Positions 31,101 to 42,605 are shown, counted from the first letter of the stretch. The stretch: 64,000 bases of DNA from Strigamia acuminata (GCA_949358305.1 CASHSZ010000136.1:241001-305000); one strand, 5' to 3'. Program-made: numbers and translations. Notes: generated by a model not told the origin, from the letters alone.

Positions 31101-31900
31101 CAAAAGTTTTGTAAAATATCCGCCGTTTTATATTTTAATTTCACCTTCCGGTTGCCACGCGCTGTCGTAGTTGGTGCGAATCTCCATCAACGCATTCGAC
31201 GGGCTTCGAGAGTGATTCCAGTAATCCAGACCAATCCTGGCCCTCGCGGAAATCCGGAGGGTTTTGGTTTTCCGCGATTGTTTTACTCACTTCTGTGGTT
31301 TTTCTACTGTATGAGTTAATAGATGTTCTTTTGAACGTCTCTCTGTACAGAATACGGGGCAGCTGGCGCCGACAAGCACCGGCAGCCCCAAACAATTTGT
31401 TCAAAAATAAGCTTCTGCACGGGATTTCCATTTTTAACATTATGGTGTTTTTTTTTTTTATTGCCACCAAAGCGCGCTACCACCGCAAATTTTCCCGCGT
31501 TTGCCATGTACGCGCCGAAAACCACAGGCAATGAACTTTTCCACAAACTGAAAAACAAAATATATGGGTAAGCGCACATGGGCGAATAAAACAAGATTAG
31601 CCCAATTTCGGAATTTATTGGGTCGACGTTTTGTATTCACGCGTGACGGGGGCACCACATGTGGAAAACGCGCAAATCACGCGCGAATCACGCGCGTCTA
31701 CGCACATTGGAAACTTAGTATTAACGTTCGTTTCGAGTTAAATAAAAACGACGACCGTGACGAGGACCACAAAGACGGCGATAGCAGGATTCGTCGGAAC
31801 AACGAGGATTGCCAACGAGAGAGACCCGTTCATTTGCCGACGCTCCATAGTTCAAACTTAAATCGTTCTCGGACTGCCACCAGATGTCACATCAGCCGCT
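27595..31900 (+). repeat. Array of ~0.6-1.0-kb hairpin-bearing repeat modules (first block)
   Basis: At least five diverged copies of a module, all in the same orientation. Shared landmarks in order: GAATAAAAG-type words, ATTAGATTATCTTCGT, CCGTTTCATATTTTAATTTT, a palindrome (CTCGCGTCG...CGACGCGAG, for example 27902-27926), GCATTCGATGGG-like text, then one of two ends. End 1 is a TTCG-loop hairpin (GACTGGCC TTCG GGCCGGTC at 28124-28143, 28721-28740, 29347-29366, 30358-30377) running into (AATA)n. End 2 is a GGGGC...GCCCC hairpin plus AAAATAAG (31358-31420). No coding potential is conserved among copies. Confidence 0.75.
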
Positions 31901-32038
31901 CACGACATACACACACTTTGGTTCGGCAGCTTATATCAAACGCGCGCGTTTCATCTTCCGTCTGATCCTCACTGCCACCTCGTGTTCGTTGGTAAGTAAG
32001 TTTGATGCTTTGTGTGATTTCTCGGTCAATGGACCACG

Positions 32039-32266
<228 letters not shown>

Positions 32267-32308
32267 ATTTATTTTCAGTTGTTTACTCGTCTCACAAACA
32301 AAAGGAAA

Positions 32309-32890
32309 ATGGCGGAAGCACCACAAGAGGAGGGTGGCGGCAGGTCATACTCCTGCGCTCTATGCGATGATAAACACCCCGATAGTAAGAAACGTTTATT
32401 TATTTACTTATTATTTTATATCTTTTATTCCATATGTTTTATTTATTTTATATACATAAATATTTTTTAATTTTATTTTAATTTTTTTTTTTCTTTTTCT
32501 TCCCCCCCCCCCCCCCGCCCCACGTGCCTCAGGACCGGACGGATTCTTCTGCGTCGACGTCTTTCGCCACCAGCGACAGCGACACAACATCCACAAGGAC
32601 GCGAATGATTTCGTCCGAGGGCTGTTGAAAAAATTCTCGCGCGAGCCCGTCTGTCTGGCATCGGTGAGTGTCCAATTATCCTCTTCACTCACACACTAGT
32701 TAACTAATTCGTATTTTTATTTTTTCCCCTTTCTTCTTAGGCGTTGAAACGAGTGCACCGACTCAACGGGCGACGCTGTCCGTTTTGTGCGGAGACGCCC
32801 TCTCCCGGGGATCTCGTCACTCATTGGGCGGAGGCACACGATTACCAAGCGCCCGCCGGAAATGATGGAGGTGGCGTCAATGAACATTAG
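32309..32890 (+). CDS. Small two-finger zinc-finger protein, three coding exons
   Basis: Exons 32309-32384 (exits phase 1), 32533-32663 and 32741-32890 give a 118-residue protein. A 5' UTR exon ending at 31991 (GTAAGT donor) is joined across the CT-repeat intron to the acceptor at 32277. Finger 1 spans the first splice site: CALC, 18 residues, then H-x4-H. Finger 2 is CPFC, 11 residues, then H-x4-H in the last exon. Between them is a charged helix. Spacing differs from classical Kruppel fingers (H-x3-H). The same pair, with the same intron phases, occurs in the large gene at 54.9-60.3 kb, so this looks like a minimal paralog. DNA, RNA or protein binding is possible, but the function is unknown. 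Confidence 0.72.
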
Positions 32891-33041
32891 TTTTTATTTA
32901 ATTTTATTTTTTTCTCATAATTTGCATTGTCCGACTCTTCCCCATTTGCTTTTATTTTTTTTTTACAAAAAAAAAAAAAAAAAAATCCACATTAATCATC
33001 TTTATTGTTATCATTATTACAAATACACGATCAATTTTTTC

Positions 33042-33995
33042 TTATCCCGCGTCTTCTTTGCCAGACTCTCGATTCTTTCTCTGAGCTTCGTCACCGTCTC
33101 CTTCGTTTTCTTCTGGTATGACTCTTACCACACCCACACGGACTAACGCGCTCACCACTGAACCCGACAAAAGAACATCTCCATCTGGGAGCGTCTCGAT
33201 CCACATGGAATCGTCTCTGTTGCGTCCCTTCTTTCGCTCCTCCTCCTCTCGTTCCTCCTCCTTCGTCACTCTTCGAAGTATAAGATCCACCGTCTTCAAC
33301 CTACCCGTCGGCGCACGCGGAGTGGAAGCGGTGGACGACTGGAAAAGGAAAGGGGGAAAAAAAATAAACGAAAAAAAGAATAAATAATAGGAATCTCAAC
33401 GGGATACCCCTTTAACTGGCGTCGTATTCCCCGTCTCAAAAGGGCGCTTCGGCGTCTGCGGCGTTCTTGGTGACGATGGTTGCGATTGCGGCGACTGTGG
33501 TCGGGTCGGTGCCTCATTCCCGGCGATGATTGACATCTGTAAAGAGAGAAATAAATAAATAAATAAATTAAATTAAATTAAATTAAAATAAATTAAATTG
33601 AGATACGAACGCGAAGAGAGGAGGAGAGAAAGGAGACCGAAACACGAACGAGAGAGGAGCGTTACAGTTTCACCGTATAGCGGGTAATTGATTGATTGAT
33701 AGCGCGTTGTACGAAATGAATTATCTCCAAACAAACACCCATTTGTTTATTTATTTGTTAATCTCGCTCGTTCGCTTAATTTTATAAAATTCATTAAACT
33801 CATTTGTACATTCATCAAATTGATCGTTTCGTTTAGCGATGAAAACAACGACAATTCAGATGTTCACGCGGGCAACATGGCGTATACGTGCGTTTTGTGC
33901 ACGCAAAATGTGAATACGGCCAATTGACAAAATAACAATTCATAGACAGAGATTTAACAACTCACCTCTGTGGACGAAGCGCATGGTGCGTCCAT
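33042..33995 (-). CDS. Coiled-coil/charged protein, family member 1 (three exons)
   Basis: Minus-strand exons 33995-33966 (MDAPCASSTE), 33536-33408 and 33338-33042 join in phase 0 and encode 151 residues, ending TAA at 33042-33044. The middle exon is Pro/Ser/Gln-rich (QSPQSQPSSPRTPQTPKRP). The last exon opens with Ser-Ser and carries a Glu/Arg-rich helix (RRVTKEEEREEEERKKGR), then a hydrophobic stretch (VLLSGSVVSALVRVGVVRV) and an acidic end. Architecture (basic/proline exon, short T-rich intron in phase 0, last exon starting with Ser or Arg-Ser, charged helix, acidic tail) matches three genes at 42.6, 48.1 and 63.4 kb. No known domain recognised. Confidence 0.6.
33877..33927 (+). CDS. Possible truncated zinc-finger microgene
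   Basis: A 16-codon frame, MAYTCVLC followed by TQNVNTAN and TGA. The Y-x-C-x-L-C start resembles the first-finger half of the 32.3-kb gene (YSCALC) and the 54.9-kb gene (FYCALC). It may be a decayed copy or chance. Confidence 0.25.
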   Translation: MAYTCVLCTQNVNTAN

Positions 33996-34095
33996 TTTGA
34001 CGAATGAACCGACACGACACCCGGTGATAACAATGGCGGTGGTAACACGTGACGGGTCACACTTCTAATTAAATAATAATAATAATAATAATAAC

Positions 34096-34128
<33 letters not shown>

Positions 34129-34139
34129 TTATAAAAATG

Positions 34140-34640
34140 ACAAGTCGAAAACAAGCTATTCACGGGGTTTCGCGGATTGTCGCCAGAATGCGCCACCGCC
34201 GCGGATTTTCCAAGTTTGACATGTAGGTGTCGAATATTATGATTAACGAACTTTTCCACGTTAAAATTAAAAAAAACAAAATATACGGTTAGACGCATAT
34301 AGATAGATAAAACATGATTAATCTGGTTCCGGAATTTATTGGGTCACTTTTTAACGCGGGAAACGTCAAGTGATCGCATCGGACGAACATTTTGGTATCC
34401 ATTAAAGGACACGAGTTCCACCGGGCTGCGCAGTGGTTCCGAGTAATTACATCACAGGTCGCGTGACCGGACGTTTGATCCAACACGCTAAACGTTCGTG
34501 TCTAGTTGAATAAAAGCCTTTACGATGGCGCGCCGTGCATCGCGGAATGGAATTTAAACCATAGACCAGTTTAAGCGTTCACAATCTCATTTCACGCGAC
34601 ATCTATCGTGATAATCTGATTAATGGTTGGGGTACACGGT
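34140..34640 (+). repeat. Repeat module copy, partial
   Basis: Shares with the other modules the words GGAATTTATTGGGTC, CATTAAAGGACACG, TACATCACAGGTCGCGTGACC and GTTGAATAAAAGCC. It follows an (ATT)n tract (34071-34129). Confidence 0.6.
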
Positions 34641-34800
34641 GTGACGTAATTACTCAGAATCGTCACGTTAAAAAACAAAACGAAATGGGTGGATGGATGG
34701 GAATTTTTATTTCAGTCAGTTTTATTTACTCGCCTAAAAAAGAAAAAAAGAAAAAAAAAGAAAGAAAAAAAAAGAAAAAAAAAAAGGAAAAAGGATAACA

Positions 34801-34865
34801 ACGAATACGACGATTGGTCGAGTGGACGGAGATACCCGCCGCGTGGAACCGTGTGCCGAGAGGAT
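34801..34865 (+). repeat. Possible tRNA-like SINE head, diverged
   Basis: GATTGGTCGAGTGG matches a Pol III A box and the following bases resemble 43521-43556, but no B box is present. Confidence 0.25.
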
Positions 34866-35240
34866 GGAGACAGACAGCCGCCATGTTTCCGGATTATGTC
34901 ACTTGGTGTCGCTCTATGCATCGATAGTGATCACGCGCGGGACAGACAACGTCGTGTTTCCATCTTCCAAAAAGTGAGTAGTTGACCGTTCTACCGTCAC
35001 ATTTATCAGTCAATCGATCGACAAATTGAAAAAAAAAACAACCCTCGATTACCTCTACGCCTCTCTCGACAACGTATCAATTAACACGCGCGTGCAAACA
35101 CGAACGCCTGCATTGGTTCGGTCGGGCACCGCTCGCTCGCTCATTTGACAGACTCGTGACTTGAAATTTTTTATTTTTTCTTAGCCGTTATTTTATTTTC
35201 CTTTGCATTCGACTTTAATTTAATTTCTATGTTCCAGACG

Positions 35241-35942
35241 ATGAACAAAAACGAGAAAAACGACCACAACAACGACGGCGATGATGCAAGGTGAGAGATT
35301 CGACCGACCGGTTTCGATCGATCGTTCGTTTATCCGTTTCTTCATTTCTTTATTTCTTTGTTTATTCAGTTGTCAGCCAATTGATCCGCCCCAGTCGTCA
35401 TCGTGGCAGTGGACCGAACCCGGTCACATTCGACCCATCATGCGGGTTGCGCCATTCCAGCGCGCGACTCCGGAACCGATGTAATTCGGTCAAACGTCTC
35501 GTTTGATTTATTTATTCATTTATTTATTTATTTATTTATTTATTTATTTTTTAAGCCATCCTCGCGGACGTTCCGTACTGTTTGTTCGCTTCGCGGGCGC
35601 CCAGTTGATGGGACCGGGACGTCCGATGCCGATGTGAGTTAATTCGATTCAACGTTTTGTTTTTGTTTTTGTTTCGTTTTGTTTCACCGATTGGTTGGTT
35701 TGATTCGAATTGATTTATTTATTTATATTTATTTTATTTTATTTTCTATTTTTCAAGTCAATCCCGCGGGCGCGCCAGGATGCTAGCGCGTTTCGCGGCC
35801 ACCGAACCGATGTTGCCAGGGCGTCCGGCGTCGAGGTAATTAATTCGGTTCAACGTTTCAATTTGTCCGCCCGTCCATCAGTTTGTTCACTTAGTTTATT
35901 CAATTTGATCTCTTCCTCAGTGACCCACAACCAGGCGCGTAA
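35241..35942 (+). CDS. Five-exon basic protein with tandemly duplicated 78-nt exons
   Basis: Exons 35241-35290, 35370-35480, 35556-35633, 35758-35835 and 35921-35942 encode 112 residues. Every intron is in phase 2 and GT-AG. Exons 3 and 4 are both exactly 78 nt and encode similar peptides (PRGRSVLFVRFAGAQLMGPGRP against SRGRARMLARFAATEPMLPGRP, given separately). The introns after exons 2, 3 and 4 begin with related sequence (GTAATTCGGTC, GTGAGTTAATTCG, GTAATTAATTCGG), so exon plus intron start was duplicated. A non-coding exon probably ends at 34973 before GTGAGT. The protein is basic, rich in Arg, Pro and Gly, without a known domain. Confidence 0.65.
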
Positions 35943-36349
35943 TCGGCGATGTGACGAGTCGATTGTGAATCTTTTTTTATTTTATTTTTCTATTTTTCGT
36001 TTTTATTTTGTAAACAATAAAAACACTCAACTTTTATCATAGAATTTGAAAAGTTTGACAATTTCTTATTAAATTTTGAATTGGAGTGTGGGGGGAGCAA
36101 TGGTCGAAACGTCGTTACGGGGAACCAGATGGAAATGTTAGCGATAAAGTCGTTCAAAGTCATAAAATCGGTGTCGATTTTTACGAGGCGTTGGGGACGG
36201 TTGGAACTCGAGTCAACCAATGGACACGTCGATGCCACTCCGTTGTAAAATGCCACACACAGACACACACGTGCACGCGCGAAACATCAACAATAAAGCT
36301 CGTAAAACGACACAAATTGTCGAGTGAATAAGCGAATTGGGTTCTCCAT

Positions 36350-38607
36350 TTCGACGATGATTGCCGGGGAGTAATTCGATCCTCCCCCTCTATCGTCGTT
36401 CGTCACCCATTGAATTTCGGTCACTGCATCCGATGGATCTACTAACACCTTCAGACCAACCGGGACTGATTCGAGCCCTCGCGGAAATCCGGGGGGTTTC
36501 GGTCACAAAAGTCTGCATTCGGGTTGCGCAACCACTCTATTGTTCAGTCGTTGGTCAGCCGGGGCAGTTGGCACCGACGAGCGTCGACAGTCCCAACAAA
36601 TTCTTCCAAAATAAACTCTCACATCGACATCACAACGTTCCGCCGGTACAAACAAACAAACAGTTATGAAAAACACTTGGTTTATCTATTTATTTATTTA
36701 TTTATTTGTCCGTTCGTTTACACACACTCTCTTTGCACATGACAGATTCGGCATCTGGTCGTAGAAAATTTCAATATTTTGATGCAACACGTTCTGGTGT
36801 CAGTGCGCGATCGTGAGCGAAGTCCTCGACAATGTGCTCGCATGAGCGTGTCTTTGTTTGCCATGCACACGCGTGAACGCATTCCCACGCGCGATAATAT
36901 GCGAGGTGCGATGTATGTAAGCGCGACATGGATTTTTGACACCGGCATCGATAATAATGTTCACCAACGTGGATAAATGTCCGAAGGTGTCCGGTGCTTA
37001 TGGCAACGCACCGGGACGCAGTTAAATAGCAAGTAGAATTAAAAATATAATTGTTTAATAAAAGGAAACTCTCATAATGTTGAAACGATAAAGCAAACGC
37101 AGAATTCAGATCCAAACTCAGATTCGAATTAGGTCAGATTAGGCCAGGTTATAGATCCACAAACTCCCGAGACGCGACAAGAAAATGAAAAGGACGCGTT
37201 TATCACTTATAGGTGCCTGGCGATCGACAACGAGCGGACGATTAAAGTTTAAATTTCGGATCTTGGAACCGGTTCCGCGGTTCGTATTCCAATGATTAAC
37301 GAGATTATCTTCGTAGCAACCGACTGGAACAAAAGTTTCGTAAAATATCCGCCGTTTCATATTTTAATTTTATCTTCCAGAGTTGACGTCCCGTCGGAGT
37401 CGACGCGAGTTCTAATCACCGCGTCCGCTGCATTTTGCGAAAGCCTTCATATCGAGAGCAGAGCGAGGGGCCGTCGTCGCTCGGTCGAGCGGCACAGTAC
37501 CCACCGAGTGGCGCGGTACCCGAGTTCTTCTGGCGCCAGTGCCTATATGTGTCACATTTGCACGCCCCTCTCGGTCTCAGACTGGCCTTCGGGTCGGTCA
37601 AAATAATAAATAAATGAATCGGAAATAGAACGCACCCGTTCTCGCTCGGTCTACCGGCGAATGGGAGCAGTTGGGGCCGTTGAGCGGCGACGACAGCAGC
37701 CCTAACGACTCGTCCCGAAAATAAGTTTCCGCACCGACATCCGTTCGCTTATTTAAACCCCATGACGCGCGCGTGGTTGCCTGCATTTTTCGGCTTGTTT
37801 CGACACGTTTCGACGTCGACGCGCGACCGTGAGCAAAGTTCTCAGCAACATATGGACATGAGTGTGTCTTTGCTCGCGATCTACGACGCGCGATAATGCA
37901 CGTGATGCGATGGGGGTGAGCGCGACACGGGTTTTTGGCGCGGGCGTCGGTAATGATGTCCGTCAACGTGGATATATGTCCACAAAGTGTCCGGTGTTTA
38001 TGGCAACGCACCAGGGCGCAATTAACTACCAACGAGAATTGAAAATGTAATTGTTTAATAAAAGGAAACTCTCATAATGTTGAAACGATAAAGCAAACGC
38101 AGAATTCAGATCCAAACTCAGATTCGAATTAGGTCAGATTAGGCCAGGTTATAGATCCACAAACTCCCGAGACGCGACAAGAAAATGAAAAGGACGCGTT
38201 TATCACTTACAGGTGCCTGGCGATCGACAACGAGCGGACGATTAAAGTTTAAATTTCGGATCTTGGAACCGGTTCCGCGGTTCGTATTCCAATGATTAAC
38301 GAGATTATCTTCGTAGCAACCGACTGGAACAAAAGTTTCGTAAAATATCCGCCGTTTCATATTTTAATTTTACCTTCCAGAGTTGACGTCCCGTCGGAGT
38401 CGACGCGAGTTCTAATCACCGCGTCCGCTGCATTTTGCGAAAGCCTTCAGACCGAGAGCAGAGCGAGGGGCCGTCGTCGCTCGGTCGAGCGGCACAGTAC
38501 CCACCGAGTGGCGCGGTACCCGAGTTCTTCTGACGCCAGTGCCGATAGGTGTCCCTTTTGCACGCCCCTCTCGGTCTCAGACTGGCCTTCTGGTCAGTCA
38601 CAATAAC
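36350..38607 (+). repeat. Repeat modules including a ~98% identical 1000-bp tandem duplication
   Basis: 37049-37607 and 38049-38607 match at an offset of exactly 1000 bp with only scattered changes, and both end in the TTCG hairpin (37580-37599 and the altered 38580-38599). 36350-37048 is a more diverged copy with a GGGGCAG hairpin near 36553-36590. Open frames seen here are repeated shadows of the module, not genes. Confidence 0.85.
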
Positions 38608-39634
38608 AAATCAAAAATAAGCTACACAACTGACAAAAGTTATGATTAAAATGCTGATTAAAAATGTAATAATATTGTTGCCAAATAACTGACGACTATA
38701 AATAAATTTTCCACATTGAAATTGTCCGTAAAATCCGAAGTAAAATTCATCGGAGGAAATTATACCTGTGCACCTCGCTGCGCGGTATCTGCGCATGCGC
38801 ATTTACGATTTAACGCAAACTTTAAATTAATCCCAGAATCCATCATTGTTCGCAATTGTGATTGCGTCTGGAATTGTGTGCTATTTTAATTGTAAATTTT
38901 AATATTTCAATAATCTCAAATCAAACTGAAAAAAAAAAAAAAAAAAAAATATTCATTTCATTAAATTCTGATTGTCGCCCCTCTCGACCACGTTGCGTTC
39001 ATTATCACGCATTAGGGCGCGCTCAAACGCGCGTACCATTAGAGGCGACGCGTTTGCGTTGGTGCACTGATGTGCGCTTCTCTCGCGGGTGGGCGCAAAG
39101 AAATGGAGAGGAAAAGAGAAAACGTAAAGAAGAGAATGGAAAGAATCCTCTCTTTATTTTTTTTTATTTCTTTATTTATTTATTTATTTTTTTTCTTAAT
39201 TTCTAATTTGTGTCACCGAGTGTCGCGTCGTATTCTCGCGTCTTTGCAGCGAGCGACGGGCTAAAGCTTTCCTACCATACCGCGCTTTGCTTCGCGCACT
39301 TGTACGCATTGGTTCATTCGCTATATCGAGTTTCGTTTGCACGGTAAGCAAACCTAGTCAATTTTCAAAATAGAAAAAGGGGAAGAATCTCCAACAATTT
39401 GACCGACTCGTCAATTAAACCGACCGACCAACTAACTAAATGAACCAGAACGGGTCGATGCGCGAGCACGGGCGGGAATCCCCGTGGTTACACCACTATC
39501 ACCGCCATTTTGTTCTCGATCTCTATCCAATTTTAGTTTTGCAGTCGGACTCACGATTTTGTCAGTTTTTCGTTTTTCATTTATTCGTTTAAATTCTTTC
39601 TCTTTTTCCTCGATGGTAGACGCAACAAGACGAG
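38608..39634 (+). promoter_or_regulatory. Upstream region of the thymidine kinase gene
   Basis: Non-coding. A likely 5' UTR exon ends at 39343 (TTGCACG before GTAAGC), with acceptors TTTTAG at about 39537 or TTTTGCAG at about 39543. A TTTTTATTTATT tract lies at 39157-39195. The core promoter is not resolved. Confidence 0.4.
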
Positions 39635-40192
39635 ATGTCGACGTCGGCCATCGAGGATCGACCACGAGGCAATATCCAGTTAATAGTGGGCCCGATGTTT
39701 GCAGGGAAAACAACTGAACTCTTGAGGCGCCTAGAAGGAGAAGAAGCGTTGTTATTGAAGCCCAAAATCGACAACCGCCACATTCCCGGAGAAATCGTCG
39801 CTCGTGACGGAAAATCGAGAGCGGCGCGCGCCGTCGAAAACCTCGCGGAAGCCCGAAGACAATCCGAAAATTTCGGGATTATCGGGATTGACGAGGGCCA
39901 GTTTTTCGAGGACTTGGTACAATTCTGTCAAGAAATGGCAGAGAAAGGAAAGACTGTGGTAATCGCGGCCCTCGATGGGGATTTCAAGTTGAACCCGTTC
40001 GGTCAAGTCTGCGATTTGCTCCCGAAATCAGAGCACATCGTGAAGCTGAAGGCAACGTGCTACCGGTGTCGAGGGGAAGCCGCGTTCACGAAGCGGACGT
40101 CGGGCGAAGAAGACGTCGTGGTGATAGGGGGTGCCGAGAAATACGCCCCCACGTGTCGCGCGTGTTTCGCAAATTGTTCACCAATCGGCTAA
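39635..40192 (+). CDS. TK1-like: Thymidine kinase, TK1 type
   Basis: An intact 185-residue single-exon reading frame. The TK1 family phosphorylates thymidine (and deoxyuridine) with ATP to make dTMP in the cytosolic salvage pathway. Visible signatures: P-loop GPMFAGKT at residues 19-26, the DEGQFF motif with Asp86, Glu87 (catalytic base position), Gln89 and Phe90, LKPKIDNR near 41-48 in the lid side, a CYRC and CRAC zinc-ribbon set (Cys142, Cys145, Cys174, Cys177), and the thymidine-loop residues VIGGAEKYAP ending at Tyr170. The C-terminus stops 8 residues after the last Cys, so the long KEN-box tail of vertebrate TK1 is absent, as in viral and bacterial TKs. The coding part has no intron although its neighbours are heavily spliced. 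A 5' UTR intron is likely. Cellular or acquired origin needs a phylogeny. Confidence 0.93.
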   Translation: MSTSAIEDRPRGNIQLIVGPMFAGKTTELLRRLEGEEALLLKPKIDNRHIPGEIVARDGKSRAARAVENLAEARRQSENFGIIGIDEGQFFEDLVQFCQEMAEKGKTVVIAALDGDFKLNPFGQVCDLLPKSEHIVKLKATCYRCRGEAAFTKRTSGEEDVVVIGGAEKYAPTCRACFANCSPIG

Positions 40193-40438
40193 CTAACAAA
40201 CCGGTCGTGTCGTTTTTAACACCGATAGATTCATTCGAATTAAATTTTTTTTTTTTTTGCGATCAAATAAACCCAATCAATCGTGGCCACTTATCTCAAA
40301 TTCAATTTTTATTTAAATTATAAACCACAAACGAACAAAATACAATAAAAAATGAAAAATTACGCCGATGGCGCTACGTTTGATAACGATGTCCCACTAA
40401 GAGGAAGAAAAAAAAATATATGTATATATATATATATC

Positions 40439-40484
40439 AAACAAACAAACAAACAAACAAACAAACAAACAAACAAACAAACAA
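40439..40484 (+). repeat. (CAAA)n microsatellite
   Basis: About eleven CAAA units followed by poly-A, preceded by TATATATATA. It lies between the 3' ends of two convergent genes. Confidence 0.9.
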
Positions 40485-40515
40485 AAAAAAAAAAAAAGAA
40501 TGATAAAAAGAATAA

Positions 40516-41242
40516 TTAATTAACTAACTGGACAGGTAGATATAGCGCGACGAACTGGTGGCGGTCGCGGGTGACTGGTGACTGGTAACTGGTGACGAAC
40601 GGGTTGCAACCACCAAACTGGTAGCAAGTTGTGCAGAATTGAAACACATAGTTTCGGGTGGATCTTGGGATATCCGACCACCCATGCGTCGGTGGTGTTG
40701 GGCGATCCCGCGCGTGGCGCCTGTTGCATTGGAAATTATTGGCACGCATAGGTGGCAACCATGGTAAGTTACTATGGAAAAAAAAAAAAATGATTAATCA
40801 AATCGCGACCGACGAATCGACCATAAATTGCTTTACTCACTCTGGCACATAGCGCCTCGGCCCGAAGAATATGTTATTACCAAATTCCCCGGGCCGCACA
40901 TAGATGGTCTGCGGCGACCTCGTCGAAGGTGGCGATCGCGACGAACCCCTTAAAAATAAAATAAAAATAAAATAGAATGAAATAAAAAGTGTCAAATAAA
41001 TAAAACCAATCGATCGACCAATCACTCTCACCTTGTGCCCGGGCGCATTTCACCCCAAATGATGGGGTTATTCACGTTCTTTTTCCCAAACGACAATCGC
41101 GATGGGCCCCTTAAAAATAAAATAAAAATAAAATGAAATAAAATAAAATGTGTCGAATAAATAAAACCAATCGATCGACCAACCACTCTCACCTCGTGCC
41201 CGGGCGCATTTCACCCCAAATGACGTTCTTTCCGTTCTCCAT
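40516..41242 (-). CDS. Four-exon basic protein with a duplicated WGEMRPGT exon end
   Basis: Minus-strand exons 41242-41193, 41109-41032 (78 nt), 40948-40841 and 40771-40516 encode 163 residues. All introns are in phase 2. An acceptor TTTCAG sits directly before the ATG, so a 5' UTR exon lies upstream. Exons 1 and 2 end in the same peptide (IWGEMRPGTR), and the following intron starts (GTGAGAGTG) and interiors are near-identical, showing a recent exon-intron duplication. The last exon holds CTTCYQFGGC, a cysteine cluster, in an Arg/Pro/Thr-rich context. No known domain. The gene mirrors the 35.2-kb gene in phase, exon size and duplication habit but shows no clear sequence similarity. Confidence 0.62.
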
Positions 41243-41505
41243 CTGAAATGTAAAAATTAGATTACCGTAAATTAAATACAAACGAGAATTGAACAGCAAA
41301 ACACAATCAATGAAAAGGAAAGGAAGGTGAATAAAACCACAGATCAATCAAACAATGATAAACCGAATTATTCTCTTTTCATTTCTGGCAAGCGAGAATA
41401 TGGCGACGAATTCCGCGCCTCTCCACGCTTCCACTCGTTTAGACACAAGCGGACGAATGGTCGGATTGTTGAAACAATTGTTGTCGTTGTCAATTGGTTG
41501 ATTGG

Positions 41506-41507
<2 letters not shown>

Positions 41508-41538
<31 letters not shown>
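41508..41538 (+). repeat. (GATA)n microsatellite
   Basis: About seven GATA units plus degenerate neighbours. Confidence 0.85.
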
Positions 41539-42283
41539 TGATAAATAGATAAACGGCATAAATACTTTCAACTTGCTCAGCAGCGAAGCACGTGGCGGCG
41601 CGGAATCAGCGGTCAGGTATGGCGGATTTCGATAACGACGCTGCTTGGTGAGCGGAGTTACAAAAAAATAAAAATTTGAAAGCATCGTGAAACAAATAGA
41701 TGAATAAACAAATAAACATAAATATATAAATAAACAAATAAATAAATAAAATAGACAAAAATAAACAAACAACGTCGCATCACGCGCGGGATTCCATGGT
41801 TGTCGCCAGATGCCGCGTCGAATCACTCGCGCGCTCGCCATCAGTAGTGTGGACCCCGTGTCGTGAACAAGTGAACAAGTGGAACGATTAGAGGTAAATT
41901 AACCATTTTCCCGGTAAACACTCGTCAGTTGGCGTTTTTACACGCGGTTCGCGGCCCTGGACTGCATTGCTTTTTGCGGCAGGTGAGCGTCGGGACCGCG
42001 GTGCCGTTTTAAAACCGAGACGGTATCGTGTACCAGGGCCACGGTACTTTGAAAAACTCGTGTAACGCGAACCGACTTTGTCGTACAACGAGAAAATACA
42101 AGATTCTCACTTTTTCTCGGTTTTGCTTTCATTTGATTAATTCTTATGTTACGTTTCAATGCAATTTATCTCATTTCAGAAAACTACAAGACACGAATAA
42201 AAAGAAGATTTTTTCGTCTGTTTCTTATTGCATGGTGGGTTAAGCCTATATATAAGATTTTTCTCATTTAATTAGAAATAAAC

Positions 42284-42285
<2 letters not shown>

Positions 42286-42311
<26 letters not shown>
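42286..42311 (+). repeat. Poly-A run
   Basis: A 26-base A tract. Segments on its two sides are imperfect inverted copies of each other (AATCTTCTTTTTAT at 42310-42323 against AATAAAAAGAAGATT at 42197-42211), so a fold-back is possible. Confidence 0.7.
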
Positions 42312-42315
<4 letters not shown>

Positions 42316-42605
42316 CTTTTTATATGTGTCTCGCAGACTTCTGAAATAAGATAAATTGTATTGAAACCAAAGGTAAGAATTAACCAAATGGAAGTAAAAC
42401 CGAGAAAATACGAGAACTTCGTATTTTCTCGTGTTTTCTCGCATTGTTCCGCGGTAGGCATCAAATGTACCACGTCCAACACGTACATGTACGCGCGTAG
42501 ACTTGCGCGAACAATATGTGCGCGGATGTTTTATTCGACGTCCCACGTTTTGGTTCTTTTTGTTGCGATTTTAATTTTTATCTTTTTTTTCACATCGAAG
42601 AAAAT

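Noticed and set aside
27595-31900. Repeat modules as a CRISPR-like array
   Set aside because: Units are 0.6-1 kb, diverged, and without short regular spacers; eukaryotic context.
37139-38606. Pairs of similar ~60-100-codon ORFs spaced 1000 bp apart
   Set aside because: They reflect the repeat duplication; other module copies do not keep the frames open.
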